This document shows, in pieces, positions 51,990 through 60,972 of a DNA stretch of 64,000 bases; the stretch's first letter is position 1; the number at the start of each line of letters is the position of its first letter. The DNA is from JAXMDC01 sp046349035 (GTDB lineage Bacteria > Pseudomonadota > Alphaproteobacteria > Rhizobiales > Kaistiaceae), in contig JAXMDC010000002.1 in assembly GCA_046349035.1 (NCBI GenBank), positions 124,001 through 188,000 of the forward strand. The letters are read 5' to 3'. The notes under the pieces are model-generated. The model saw nothing but the letters and a program-made list of their open reading frames with translations, did not search any database and was not told the DNA's origin. A program made the position numbers and the translations under genes.

Positions 51990-52508
51990 ATGTCTGCCAA
52001 GTTCCTGTCCGCCGTCGCTGCGGCGCTGCTTCTTTCCGCGAGCGCGGTCAACGCCGCCGACCTCACCGACTCCCAAATCGCCCATGTCGCCTATACCGCG
52101 GGCCAAATCGACATCGATGCCGCCAAGCTGGCGCTACAGAAGGGCAGCAGCGCCGACGTTAAGGCATTCGCCAACGACATGATCCGCGATCACCAGGCGG
52201 TCAACGACCAGGCGATGGCGCTGCTGAAGAAGCTCAACGTCACGCCGGCCGACAACGACACCAGCAAGGGCCTCGTGTCGAACGCCGCCGCCAAGACCAA
52301 GGATCTGTCCGCGCTGAGTGGCGCCGATTTCGACCGCGCCTACATCGCCAACGAGGTCGCCTACCACAAGGCCGTCAACGGCGCGCTGCAGACGACCCTC
52401 ATTCCCGGCGCCAAGAACGGCGAACTGAAGGACCTGCTGTCGACCGGGCTCAAGATCTTCACCGGCCACCAGCAGCACGCCGAGATGCTTGCAGCCTCGG
52501 TCAAGTAG
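51990..52508 (+). CDS. Secreted DUF4142 protein
   Basis: A signal peptide (1-22, ending in NAAD) is followed by a helical DUF4142 bundle: HVAYTAGQIDIDAAKLAL, VKAFANDMIRDHQAVND, AYIANEVAYHKAVNGAL and a C-terminal FTGHQQHAEML. The fold is ferritin-like, with several His residues. The EcfG promoter upstream suggests stress induction, as found for many DUF4142 genes in this class. The cupredoxin gene starts two bases after its stop. Confidence 0.88.
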   Translation: MSAKFLSAVAAALLLSASAVNAADLTDSQIAHVAYTAGQIDIDAAKLALQKGSSADVKAFANDMIRDHQAVNDQAMALLKKLNVTPADNDTSKGLVSNAAAKTKDLSALSGADFDRAYIANEVAYHKAVNGALQTTLIPGAKNGELKDLLSTGLKIFTGHQQHAEMLAASVK

Positions 52509-52510
52509 CG

Positions 52511-52825
52511 ATGCGCGGGCCGCTCGCCGCGGCGCCGATACTCGTTGCGGCCATGACCGGCTCGACCGCCGGCATGGCTGCAACGGTGGTGGTGACGGTC
52601 AAGGACCTTGCCTTCGCGCCCGCCCGCGTCGCGGCCAAGGTCGGCGACACGGTAGAGTGGCGCAACGCCGACTTCCTCGATCACACCGCAACGGCGACTG
52701 ACGGAACCTTCGACGTCGTCATCCCGGCGGGGAAGAACGCGAGCTGGGTCGTCAGCCGTCCCGGGCCGTATAACTACCTGTGCACCTATCACCCCAACAT
52801 GACCGGAGTCATCGCCGCCGAATAA
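52511..52825 (+). CDS. Small periplasmic cupredoxin (plastocyanin/amicyanin-like)
   Basis: This 104-residue protein has a signal peptide (1-23) and a single type 1 copper domain. The ligands are visible: His in LDHTATAT and the C-terminal Cys, His and Met of YLCTYHPNM. It is probably an electron carrier. It is cotranscribed with DUF4142 and so may belong to the EcfG stress regulon. Confidence 0.9.
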   Translation: MRGPLAAAPILVAAMTGSTAGMAATVVVTVKDLAFAPARVAAKVGDTVEWRNADFLDHTATATDGTFDVVIPAGKNASWVVSRPGPYNYLCTYHPNMTGVIAAE

Positions 52826-52851
52826 GAGCGATGCACCAGCGACGCTGCGGG

Positions 52852-53151
52852 TCAGACCATCCGGGCGCCTGAAGCGTCGTAGGCGGTGAAGCGGCGATCG
52901 AGGAGGCCGCAACGCTTTGCTGCCTCGCGCCACGGCGTGATGTGCGGTGCCTGCAGATGGGCCGCCAGTCTCGCCGCGTCCGGCCACACCTCCGCGAAAC
53001 GAAGCAGGCCGGGATCGTCGATGTCCTCGGCAACGTCATAGGCCAGGCAGCCGTCGAGCCGCCGCGTCGCTTCGACCAAGCGGCGAAGGTGCGGCAGAAC
53101 CTCCGGCATCCTCGCGGCAGGGAAGCGCAGCGTCCCGAGCACGATCACCAC
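52852..53151 (-). CDS. ABM-type (quinol monooxygenase-like) protein
   Basis: This 99-residue protein has the dimeric alpha/beta-barrel pattern of antibiotic-biosynthesis-monooxygenase domains: VLGTLRF, LPHLRRLVEATRRLDGCLAYDV, LLRFAEVWPDAARLAAHLQAPH. Members oxidise quinols or degrade haem, but many have no known substrate. The frame starts with GTG GTG. It is convergent with the cupredoxin gene. Confidence 0.8.
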   Translation of the reverse strand: MVIVLGTLRFPAARMPEVLPHLRRLVEATRRLDGCLAYDVAEDIDDPGLLRFAEVWPDAARLAAHLQAPHITPWREAAKRCGLLDRRFTAYDASGARMV

Positions 53152-53190
53152 CGGCGTTCTCCTCGTATCTGACAGCGAAGGCGGCCGCGC

Positions 53191-53901
53191 TCAAGGTGCC
53201 GGCGGGTCGACCGATGTGAGGCCGAGCCGCGCCAGTTGAAACTCGTCGCGGAGCTCCCGCGCCGCGTCCTTGCCGATCCAGCGCGCCGTCTTGTCGGGCG
53301 ACGCGGCAAGGCGGTCGGCGACGGCAAGCGCCGGACCGTGCAACGCCGCCGAATGCTTGCCGATCTGACGGAGCGCCCAGTTCACCGCCTTCTTGACGAA
53401 GTTGCGGGGATCGTTGGCGTAGCGCTCTATCAGCGGCAGGAAGGCAAGGAAGCGCTCGTCGTCGACCTTCTTGCCGTGCACGGTATAGGCGGCGAGGAGG
53501 GCGAAGCCGGCGCGCCGCACGAACTCGCGCTCGTCGGCGGCGAAGGCCCGGATCTTCTCCTCGACATAGGGCGTCCTGACGAACAGCTTGGAGCAGGCGC
53601 CGTCGCAGACGTCCCAGGAATCGAAATCGGCGGCCCAGGCGTCCATCTGCTGCGGCGTCAGCTGCTTCGGGTCGTCGATCAGGAACGCCAGCATCCGCGC
53701 TTCGTGGAAGCCGCTCGCCCAGAGCTCGGCGGCAAGCGCACGGTCGCGCTTCACCCGCTTGGCGATCGCCTTGATCACCGGCAGGCGGACGCCGAACGAG
53801 CGGTCGGTCTTGATGCCGTAGCGCGCCTGCCCGGCGCGATCGGTCTCCGAGCCGGCGGCACGAAGTTCGGCGATCAGTGCGGCGGCGCTCTCCTTGGCCA
53901 C
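53191..53901 (-). CDS. DNA alkylation repair protein, AlkD-like
   Basis: This 236-residue HEAT-like repeat protein has the AlkD blocks YGIKTDRSFGVRLPVIKAIA, DPKQLTPQQMDAWAADFDSW, FVRRAGFALLAAY and FVKKAVNWALRQIG. AlkD removes cationic alkylated bases such as N7-methylguanine without flipping them. The GTG start at 53901 has a GAAGGA ribosome site. It follows the dehydrogenase gene on the same strand. Confidence 0.88.
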   Translation of the reverse strand: MAKESAAALIAELRAAGSETDRAGQARYGIKTDRSFGVRLPVIKAIAKRVKRDRALAAELWASGFHEARMLAFLIDDPKQLTPQQMDAWAADFDSWDVCDGACSKLFVRTPYVEEKIRAFAADEREFVRRAGFALLAAYTVHGKKVDDERFLAFLPLIERYANDPRNFVKKAVNWALRQIGKHSAALHGPALAVADRLAASPDKTARWIGKDAARELRDEFQLARLGLTSVDPPAP

Positions 53902-53928
53902 GTCCGTCCTTCGCCCCTTAGACAGCCC

Positions 53929-54807
53929 CTACTTCTTCGCCTCGAGCCGGGTGATCAGGCTGGACGTCTCCCAGCGGCCGCCGCCCTTGGCCTGGATGTC
54001 GGCATAGAACTGGTCGACCAGCGCGGTCAGCGGCAGCTGCGCCCCCTTGGTGCGGGCTTCGTCGAGGGCGATGCCGAGGTCTTTCCGCATCCAGTCGACG
54101 GCAAAGCCGAAGTCGAACTTGCCGGCGATCATCGTCTTCCAGCGGTTCTCCATCTGCCACGATTGCGCCGCGCCCTTGGAGATCACGCTGATCACCTTCT
54201 CGACGTCGAGTCCGGCGCGGAGGGCGAGGTGAATGCCCTCGGAGAGGCCCTGCAGAATGCCGGCGATGCAGATCTGGTTGACCATCTTGGTCTGCTGGCC
54301 GGCGCCCGAGGGGCCCATCAGGCCGATCATCTTCACATAGGCCGGCTCGATCACCGGCTTCACCGCGTTGTAGGTCGCCTCGGCGCCGCCGACCATGATC
54401 GACAGGGCGCCGTTCTCCGCGCCGGCTTGTCCGCCCGACACCGGCGCATCGAGGAAGCCGAGGCCGGCCGCCTTGGCGGCGGCTTCAAGCTCGCGCGCGA
54501 CATTGGCCGAGGCGGTGGTGTGGTCGGTGAAGATCGCGCCCTTTTTCATGCCGGCGAAAGCGCCGTTGGCCCCGAGCGCCACTTGGCGCAGGTCGTTGTC
54601 GTTGCCGACGCAGGCAAAGACGAAATCGGCGCCGGCAGCCGCCTCGCGCGGCGTCGCCGCGTGCTTCCCCTCGAACTGAGCCGCCCATTTCTCCGCCTTG
54701 GCGGCGGTGCGGTTGTTGACGGTGACCTCGTGTCCGGCCCGCTTCTTGAGGTGGCCGGCCATCGGGTAGCCCATCACGCCGAGACCGAGAAACGCGACCT
54801 TTGCCAT
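53929..54807 (-). CDS. NAD(P)-dependent beta-hydroxyacid dehydrogenase
   Basis: A GGAGG ribosome site precedes ATG 54807. The 292-residue protein has the Rossmann motif FLGLGVMGYPMAGHL (residues 5-19), the substrate-binding DAPVSGGQAGAENG, the catalytic Lys in GAGQQTKMVNQ and a helical C-terminal dimerisation domain. This is the 3-hydroxyisobutyrate/tartronate-semialdehyde reductase group. An Asn-Arg after the second strand (TVNNRT) suggests NADP preference. The specific substrate is not defined. Confidence 0.9.
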   Translation of the reverse strand: MAKVAFLGLGVMGYPMAGHLKKRAGHEVTVNNRTAAKAEKWAAQFEGKHAATPREAAAGADFVFACVGNDNDLRQVALGANGAFAGMKKGAIFTDHTTASANVARELEAAAKAAGLGFLDAPVSGGQAGAENGALSIMVGGAEATYNAVKPVIEPAYVKMIGLMGPSGAGQQTKMVNQICIAGILQGLSEGIHLALRAGLDVEKVISVISKGAAQSWQMENRWKTMIAGKFDFGFAVDWMRKDLGIALDEARTKGAQLPLTALVDQFYADIQAKGGGRWETSSLITRLEAKK

Positions 54808-54970
54808 AGGACAAGCCTCCCAACAGACGCCGGAGGCCACGCCGCCCGGCTCGCGGCGAGAGGCATAGGGAAGGCCGGCGCGGCGGGCAAGCGGGCCGGG
54901 GCGCCTCCCGCGGATTTGACCCGCCCCCACCGGCGCCGCTAACTCCGCCGCGGAAAAGGATTTTCGAAAA

Positions 54971-56107
54971 ATGCCGGTCGACAAGGAACGCGTGCTGGCG
55001 CAGCTGCGCCGGGTGAAGGGGCCGGACCTCACCGGCGACCTCGTCTCGCTCGGCATCGTCTCCGACGTGCTCATCACCGGCGGCAAGGTGATGTTCTCGA
55101 TCACCGTGCCCGCCGACCGCGCCGCCGAACTGGAGGCGCTCCGCCGCGCCGCCGAGGCGGCGGTCAAGGAGGTGCCGGGCGTCGAAGCCGTGACGGTGAT
55201 CCTCACCGCCGAGCGCGCACCGGGTTCGCCGTCCGCGCCGGCCCGCCGCTCGCCGCCGATGCCGCCGCACAACCCGCAGGCCCGGCCCCCTGAGGCGCCG
55301 AGTGCCAAGGCCGGCGTCCCCGGCGTCGCCGCGATCGTCGCCGTGGCGAGCGGCAAGGGCGGCGTCGGCAAGTCGACCACCGCCGTCAATCTCGCGCTGG
55401 CGCTTCAGGCGCTCGGGAAGCGCGTCGGCCTCCTCGACGCCGACATCTACGGCCCCTCGGTCCCGCGCCTGATGGGCCTCGCCGGCCGGCCGGAAAGCGC
55501 CGGCGGCCGTGTCCTGAAGCCGATGGAAGGCTTCGGCCTCAGGACCATGTCGATCGGTTATCTCGTCGCCGAGGAGACGCCGATGATCTGGCGCGGGCCG
55601 ATGGTCATCTCGGCGCTGACGCAGATGCTGCGCGAAGTCGCCTGGGGCGATCTCGACGTCCTCGTCGTCGACATGCCGCCCGGCACCGGCGACGCGCAAT
55701 TGACCATGGCGCAGACCGTGCCGCTAGCCGGAGCGGTCATCGTCTCGACGCCGCAGGATCTGGCGCTCCTCGACGCGCGGCGCGGCATCGCCATGTTCCA
55801 GCGCGTCAGCGTGCCGATCCTCGGCATCGTCGAGAACATGAGCTACTTCCTCTGCCCGCATTGCGGCGGGCGGAGCGACCTCTTCGGCCACGGCGGCGCC
55901 CGCCACGAGGCGGAGAAGCTCGGCGTGCCGTTCCTCGGCGAAGTGCCGCTGGAACTCGCCATTCGCGAGACCTCCGACGCCGGTCGGCCGGTCGTCGCGA
56001 CCGACCCGAACGGCGCCATCGCCGCCGTCTACCGCGCCATCGCCGAAAAGGTCGCGGCGGGCCTGGCGGCGCCGGGCCGCGCGGCGCCGCGCATCGTGGT
56101 GGAATAG
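54971..56107 (+). CDS. Iron-sulfur cluster carrier protein Mrp/ApbC
   Basis: This 378-residue protein has an N-terminal MIP18/DUF59 domain (1-85), a Pro-rich linker and a P-loop ATPase with the deviant Walker A GKGGVGKS (128-135), DMPPGTGDAQL and the cluster-binding CPHC motif near residue 297. Members carry Fe-S clusters to apo-proteins in the cytosol. It is divergent from the dehydrogenase gene. Confidence 0.93.
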   Translation: MPVDKERVLAQLRRVKGPDLTGDLVSLGIVSDVLITGGKVMFSITVPADRAAELEALRRAAEAAVKEVPGVEAVTVILTAERAPGSPSAPARRSPPMPPHNPQARPPEAPSAKAGVPGVAAIVAVASGKGGVGKSTTAVNLALALQALGKRVGLLDADIYGPSVPRLMGLAGRPESAGGRVLKPMEGFGLRTMSIGYLVAEETPMIWRGPMVISALTQMLREVAWGDLDVLVVDMPPGTGDAQLTMAQTVPLAGAVIVSTPQDLALLDARRGIAMFQRVSVPILGIVENMSYFLCPHCGGRSDLFGHGGARHEAEKLGVPFLGEVPLELAIRETSDAGRPVVATDPNGAIAAVYRAIAEKVAAGLAAPGRAAPRIVVE

Positions 56108-56225
56108 GGAGCGGACGGCCCCCGGCGGCGTTGGAACAAGCGGGCTGCTATCCCCAGCGATGAGTCCCGCGATATTGTCTGGAAGCGCCTCAAGGGAAGA
56201 GGCGGGTAACAGGGAGCAGACTCCG

Positions 56226-56507
56226 ATGAAACGCGTCGTCGCATTGGCATTGGCCGCCGGCCTCACCGGCTGGGCGGGAACGGCGTTCGCCGAGTTGATC
56301 GTCAACAGCCAGAAGTCGGTTGGCGGTTCCTCGCAGACCTACACCACCGGCGCCGACGGCTTCCTCGCCTTCCCCGGCCCCTCGACGCCGCCGACCTATA
56401 GCGGCCTGCAGCGGACCGACGAGCCGGTCTACCTGCCGAAGGGCTTCCTCTCGCCGCCGCCACCCTCGCGCCCGGTCACCACCCGCCGCGTCATCCGCTA
56501 CAACTGA
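56226..56507 (+). CDS. Small secreted protein of unknown function
   Basis: A GGGAG ribosome site precedes the ATG. A signal peptide (1-22, ending in AFAE) leads to a mature part of about 70 residues rich in Ser, Thr and Pro (LSPPPPSRPVTTRR). It has no cysteine and no recognisable domain. It lies 118 bases after mrp in the same direction. Function unknown. Confidence 0.6.
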   Translation: MKRVVALALAAGLTGWAGTAFAELIVNSQKSVGGSSQTYTTGADGFLAFPGPSTPPTYSGLQRTDEPVYLPKGFLSPPPPSRPVTTRRVIRYN

Positions 56508-56522
56508 GGCGGCGGTCGCTTC

Positions 56523-57422
56523 TCAGATATCCGCCACCGACGCTTCGCCCGGCACCGGCAGCGCGAGCTTTCGCTCGCGCGCGAAGGTGTAGAGGCCGGC
56601 GGCGATGATCAGGCCGACGCCGATCAGCATCGGCGCGTCGACGCGGTCGCCCCAGATCAGATAGCCGAGCACCATCGCCACCGGGATGCCGAGATAGCGG
56701 AACGGCGCGATGGTCGCCATCGCCGCCGCCCGCATGGCGATGATCAGGAACACGTGGCCAATGGCGAGCAACGCACCAGAGCCTGCAAGGTCGGCGAGGG
56801 CGGCAAGGCTCGGCACCTGCCAGGTCTCGAAGACGCCGACGCCGATGCCGGCGAGCGCATTGGCCAGCGCCGCGGCGAAGGTGACGAAGAAGCCGGGCAG
56901 CTCCGGCGGGATGGCGCGTGTGGCAAGGTCGCGGATGGTGATGCCGATCACCGCCGTCAGCGTCAGCAGCGACGCCGGCTGAAACCCTTCCGCCCCCGGG
57001 CGCATGACGATGAGGACGCCGAGGAAGCCGACCGCCACCGCCGCCCAGCGCCGCCAGCCGACATGCTCCCTGAGAAAGATCGCCGACGCCGCGGTGATGG
57101 CGAGCGGCACCACCTGGACGATGGTCAGCGAATTGGCGAGCGGGATCTGGAAGAGGGCGGTGACGAAGAGGATCGTCGCTGCGACATCGGCGGCGGTCCG
57201 CGCCAGGAGCGCCGGGTGGAGCGCGAGCGCCGTCGGAACGCGGGTCCGCGTGAAGACCAGGAAGGCGGCCATCAGCAGCGCCGCGGCGCTGCTCCGGATC
57301 AGCATCGACTCGCCCGGCGGCAGCGCCGCGAGCTTGGTCAGTGCGTCGTTGGCGGCAAACACGCTGACGCTGAAGCTCATCGCCGCGATGCCGCGGACGG
57401 TATCGCGCCAGGAGGGCGTCAT
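56523..57422 (-). CDS. EamA-family drug/metabolite exporter
   Basis: This 299-residue protein has ten membrane helices in two EamA repeats (about 10-140 and 155-285). The first repeat shows ANDALTKLAALPPGESMLIRS and the second shows PFRYLGIPVAMVLGYLIWGD. It is a DMT-superfamily permease that probably exports a small metabolite. Its substrate is unknown. Confidence 0.87.
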   Translation of the reverse strand: MTPSWRDTVRGIAAMSFSVSVFAANDALTKLAALPPGESMLIRSSAAALLMAAFLVFTRTRVPTALALHPALLARTAADVAATILFVTALFQIPLANSLTIVQVVPLAITAASAIFLREHVGWRRWAAVAVGFLGVLIVMRPGAEGFQPASLLTLTAVIGITIRDLATRAIPPELPGFFVTFAAALANALAGIGVGVFETWQVPSLAALADLAGSGALLAIGHVFLIIAMRAAAMATIAPFRYLGIPVAMVLGYLIWGDRVDAPMLIGVGLIIAAGLYTFARERKLALPVPGEASVADI

Positions 57423-57546
57423 GCGCGGGCGGGGAGGGGACTCATCGTGCGCGCCAGTTCACACTGCCGCGCCGCCGGCGCAAGAGGGCGGTCGGGTTGC
57501 CCGCACGGATTTGCCCGCCGCACCGGCCCGCGCTAGCCAAGCGGCG

Positions 57547-57912
57547 ATGACCGCGCCCGCTCCCTGGCCGACCGAGCTGCGCCTCCGCGCCGGCGGCCGT
57601 GTCCTCGCCGTCGCCTTCGACGACGGCAGCGCCTACGACATTCCGGCCGAGCTGCTCCGCGTGCTCAGCCCGTCGGCCGAGGTGCAGGGCCACGGCGCCG
57701 CCGAGCGCCAGGCAGTGCCGGGGAAGCGCGACGTCGCGATCCTCCGTGTCGAGCCGGTCGGCAACTATGCGATCCGCCTCGTCTTCGACGACGGCCACGC
57801 CACCGGCCTCTACGTCTGGGACTACCTCGCCAAGCTCGGCCGCGAGCAGCCGAGCCTCACGCAGGACTACCTCGCCGACCTCGCACGGAAGGGGCTTTCG
57901 CGGGACCGGTGA
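57547..57912 (+). CDS. DUF971 domain protein
   Basis: This 121-residue protein is a single DUF971 (gamma-butyrobetaine hydroxylase-like N-terminal) domain: WPTELRLRAGGRVLAVAFDDG, YDIPAELLRVLSPSAEVQGHG, VGNYAIRLVFDDGHATGLYVWDYL. The domain is often found with Fe-S carrier proteins, and mrp lies 1.4 kb upstream. A regulatory or cluster-binding role is possible. Confidence 0.88.
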   Translation: MTAPAPWPTELRLRAGGRVLAVAFDDGSAYDIPAELLRVLSPSAEVQGHGAAERQAVPGKRDVAILRVEPVGNYAIRLVFDDGHATGLYVWDYLAKLGREQPSLTQDYLADLARKGLSRDR

Positions 57913-58045
57913 GGGGCGCGCAACGTTTCCGTTTGCGCGATTGATGGTCCTGTGTTCAACTTAAGAGAGCGCAAGAAGGAGGGGCTTCGAGACGCGGAAA
58001 ATCCGCCGCGCAGCTCGCGCGGCATGGGAGGGGAGGACTCCGCCT

Positions 58046-59242
58046 ATGGCCAGATTGTGCACCTGTCTCAACTGCATTGTGCCGCCGCACCTGTTGAACA
58101 AACTGTTGGAAAGCAGCGATCGCGAGGTGCGCGACGCCGCGCTCGGCACGCTGCTCGCAACCGCACGGATGCGCGGCGAGCGGCAGGCCCTCGGTCCGAC
58201 CGCTTTCAGCTTCTCCTCGCCGACCGGCGGCCGGCGGACGATCTTCGATTGCCAGGGCAGCATGGTCCTCGGCAACGCCCGCGTGGTGCGCAGCGACAGC
58301 GCCCCGCCGGTTCCCGACGACGCGGTCAACGAGGCCTATGACGGCCTCACCGCGACGCGCGAATTCTACTCCAGCGTCTTTCAGCGCGACTCGATCGACG
58401 GCAACGGCATGCGCCTCGACGCATACGTCCATTACGGAACCGCCCACAACAACGCCTACTGGAACGGCCGCCAGATGCTGTTCGGCGATGGCGATGGGGT
58501 TGTCTTCACCGGGTTCACCAAATCGCTCGACGTCATCGGCCACGAACTGACTCACGGCGTGACGGAGTACTCAGCCGGGCTCGAGTACCATAACCAGCCG
58601 GGCGCGCTGAACGAGTCGATTTCCGACGTCTTTGGATCCCTGATCAAGCAGAAGGTGTTGAATCAGACCGCCGAGGAAGCGGACTGGCTCATCGGCACCG
58701 AGATCTTCACGCCAGGCATCGAGGCCGACGCGCTTCGCTCGATGAAGGCGCCGGGCACGGCCTACAACAATCCGATGTTCGGCCGCGATCCGCAGCCCGA
58801 CCACATGAACCGCTTTGCCCAGCTGCCGGATACGGAGCGCGGCGACTGGGGCGGCGTCCATATCAACTCCGGCATCCCCAACAAGGCGTTCTATCTCGTC
58901 GCCACGGCAATCGGCGGCTTTGCCTGGGAAGCCGCCGGCCATATCTGGTACGAGGCGCTTTGTGCTTCCAGCCCAACGACGGAATTCCAGGACTTCGCGG
59001 AAACCACCTGTGCCAAGGCGGAGCACCTATACGGCGGCGGCAGCGTCGAACTCGACGCGGTGCGCACCGCTTGGCGCGACGTCGGCATCCGCGTCAGCGG
59101 TGCCAGCGCCAAGGCGCCGCCCGCCGGCCGAAGCAGTCGCGGCGACGAGGAGATCGGCGGCCTCGCCAAGCGCATCGACGCGCTGACGCTTCAGGTGAAG
59201 GGACTGGCCAAGGAGGTCTCCGCCTTGAAGGCCCGCAAATAG
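58046..59242 (+). CDS. Protealysin-type M4 metalloprotease
   Basis: There is no signal peptide. The N-terminus is a short protealysin-like propeptide (CLNCIVPPHLLNKLLE...VRDAALGTL, about 8-37). The thermolysin domain (about 60-350) has the zinc motif HELTH (166-170), the third ligand Glu 190 in GALNESISD and the catalytic His in GVHINSGIPNKAFY. A C-terminal extension of about 48 residues ends in a predicted coiled coil (IDALTLQVKGLAKEVSALKA), which is unusual for the family and may oligomerise the protease. The next gene encodes an emfourin-like inhibitor. Confidence 0.92.
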   Translation: MARLCTCLNCIVPPHLLNKLLESSDREVRDAALGTLLATARMRGERQALGPTAFSFSSPTGGRRTIFDCQGSMVLGNARVVRSDSAPPVPDDAVNEAYDGLTATREFYSSVFQRDSIDGNGMRLDAYVHYGTAHNNAYWNGRQMLFGDGDGVVFTGFTKSLDVIGHELTHGVTEYSAGLEYHNQPGALNESISDVFGSLIKQKVLNQTAEEADWLIGTEIFTPGIEADALRSMKAPGTAYNNPMFGRDPQPDHMNRFAQLPDTERGDWGGVHINSGIPNKAFYLVATAIGGFAWEAAGHIWYEALCASSPTTEFQDFAETTCAKAEHLYGGGSVELDAVRTAWRDVGIRVSGASAKAPPAGRSSRGDEEIGGLAKRIDALTLQVKGLAKEVSALKARK

Positions 59243-59292
59243 CCCGATAGCCTCGGCGACGGGGGGACGGACACCCAGCGCTGCGGGGTTTG

Positions 59293-59628
59293 GTGAAGCT
59301 CACGCTCGAACAGTTCGGCGGCTTGGCCGCTGCTCTCCGCATCCCGATCGGCGGCAATCGCGGACTGCCGCCGATCAGCATCGATACCGCAAAGCTGCCC
59401 CCGGCGGTCGAGGCCGAACTTCGCCGACTGACGGCTGCCGCCAAGGCCGCCCCGCCGAGTGCACCGCAACCCTCCGGCGGCGATCGCATGAGCTACGCCA
59501 TCACCGTCGAGGACGGGACGTCGGTGACAAAGCTCGCCGCGAGCGACGGCGCGGTCACGGCGACTTTCGATGCGCTCATGCGGCGGATCGTGCAGCTTGC
59601 CGCCCCATCCGGCTCCGCGCCACGGTGA
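59293..59628 (+). CDS. Emfourin-like protease inhibitor
   Basis: This 111-residue protein begins 50 bases after the protease stop (GTG 59293; TTG 59290 also possible). Its pattern fits emfourin, the inhibitor encoded next to protealysin: KLTLEQFGGLAA, a loop-rich centre with IDTAKLPPAVEAELRRLTAAA and the core SYAITVEDGTSVTKLAASD. No signal peptide is present, matching an intracellular inhibitor for a cytoplasmic pro-protease. It is translationally coupled to the next gene. Confidence 0.8.
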   Translation: MKLTLEQFGGLAAALRIPIGGNRGLPPISIDTAKLPPAVEAELRRLTAAAKAAPPSAPQPSGGDRMSYAITVEDGTSVTKLAASDGAVTATFDALMRRIVQLAAPSGSAPR

Positions 59629-60491
59629 GGAGACGGGTCCGATCGGCGCTTGTGGCGCTGGCGCTCCTCACCCTGGCAACCCCATCGCTCGCCGGTCCGG
59701 CGCAGGGGCCGACCCGCGTCGAGATACACCCGAGCGGCCGCAACGCGCCGAAGACGCTGGTGGCGATGCTCTACCGTCCGGAGGGGCAGGGGCCGTTCCC
59801 GGCCGTAGTGGGACTGCACGGCTGCAACGGGCTCTGGAGCACCAAGAACAGCACCGCGCTCAATCCCCGTGAGGCCGATTGGGGCGCGCGCCTCGCCGCC
59901 CTCGGCTATGTCGTGCTCTTCCCCGACAGTTACGGTTCGCGCGGCGTTGGCGCGCAGTGCCGCGTCGCCGACCGCGCCGTCGAGCCCTATCGCGAGCGGG
60001 TCGCCGACGCGAAGGCGGCGCTCGCCTACCTCCAAGGCCAGCCCTTCGTGAAGGCGGAGAGCGTGGTGCTGCTCGGCTGGTCGAACGGCGGCTCGACCGT
60101 GCTCTACGCCGTTCGCCCGCAGGATCGCGGCGCCGATGCGCGGCCGGACTTCCGCGCCGCCATCGCCTTCTATCCCGGCTGCCGCAGCCCCTATGCCGAC
60201 GGCCGCTGGCGGACGCGGATGCCGCTCGCCATCCTCATCGGCGAAGCCGACGACTGGACCCCGGTCGGCCCTTGTCGCGACCTGGCCGCGCTCGACAAGA
60301 CGGCCGTGCGTCTCACGACCTATCCCGGCGCCTTCCACGATTTCGACAATCCCTCCGCCGCCGTCCACGAGGTTCGCGGCCTCGCCTTCACCGCTGGCGG
60401 CAACGGTGTCGCCCATGCCGGCCTCGATCCCGCCGCCCGCGCCGATGCGTTAGCGCGGGTGCCGGCGCTGCTATCCGAGATCCTCAAATAG
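59625..60491 (+). CDS. Secreted dienelactone-hydrolase-like protein
   Basis: A GTG start overlaps the inhibitor stop (GTGA). A signal peptide (1-23, ending in SLAGP) is followed by an alpha/beta hydrolase of the DLH type: VVGLHGCNGLW, FPDSYGSRG, the nucleophile in LLGWSNGGS, Asp in GEADDWTP and His in GAFHDFDNP. Four cysteines (GCNG, AQCRV, PGCRS, GPCRD) may pair in the periplasm. The substrate is unknown. Coupling to the protease-inhibitor pair suggests one transcript, but no shared function is evident. Confidence 0.85.
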   Translation: MRRRVRSALVALALLTLATPSLAGPAQGPTRVEIHPSGRNAPKTLVAMLYRPEGQGPFPAVVGLHGCNGLWSTKNSTALNPREADWGARLAALGYVVLFPDSYGSRGVGAQCRVADRAVEPYRERVADAKAALAYLQGQPFVKAESVVLLGWSNGGSTVLYAVRPQDRGADARPDFRAAIAFYPGCRSPYADGRWRTRMPLAILIGEADDWTPVGPCRDLAALDKTAVRLTTYPGAFHDFDNPSAAVHEVRGLAFTAGGNGVAHAGLDPAARADALARVPALLSEILK

Positions 60492-60566
60492 GGTCGTCCA
60501 AACATGCGAAACCCCTCCCGCGCCGCCGATCGCGGTGGGCGCGGCGGCACGAGAGGGGTCGCGTTC

Positions 60567-60616
60567 GGGCTCCGGGGGGAGCCCGCTCCCGGTTTGCGAG
60601 GGGAGGAACCGGGAGC
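60567..60616. terminator. Tandem hairpins between convergent genes
   Basis: Two hairpins lie between the DLH-like gene and the convergent small secreted protein: GGGCTCC/GGAGCCC (60567-60584) and GCTCCCGGTT/AACCGGGAGC (60585-60616, perfect 10-base arms). They may end transcription from both sides. Confidence 0.6.
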
Positions 60617-60666
60617 TGCAGCCCGGGCAGGCGGGGGGATACCGCCCGGGTGCTGGTCGGTGTCGT

Positions 60667-60972
60667 CTAGTTGAAGTCGAGGTCGGTGCGCGTCCGCGGC
60701 GACAGGCTCACCGCGAGCTTGAAGGCGTTGCAGTACGCGTAGGCGTCCGCGCCGTAAGCGCCCGGCGAGGCGATAACCACACTGCAACGATCGTCGATCG
60801 GCTTCTGGCCGCTGCTGCCGAGCACGGTCGCATAGCCGAGCATCTGGTTGAAATTGGCAAGTTCGATTGCCGGCACGCCGAGATCGGCGAGAACGACCGG
60901 GCGAACCGGCGCCGCGACGGCGGCAACGGCGGAGATGGCGAGGGCTGCGGCTGCGACAACAAGCTTGTTCAT
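60667..60972 (-). CDS. Small secreted protein, family copy A
   Basis: A 101-residue protein with an AGGAGA ribosome site and a signal peptide (1-21, ending in VAA). The mature part contains RPVVLADLGVPAIE and later DDRCSVVIASPGAYGADAYAYCNAFKLA. A Cys pair (about 63 and 81) probably forms a disulfide. A paralogue with the same two blocks lies at 61468-61797, so this is a duplicated family of unknown function. Confidence 0.7.
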   Translation of the reverse strand: MNKLVVAAAALAISAVAAVAAPVRPVVLADLGVPAIELANFNQMLGYATVLGSSGQKPIDDRCSVVIASPGAYGADAYAYCNAFKLAVSLSPRTRTDLDFN

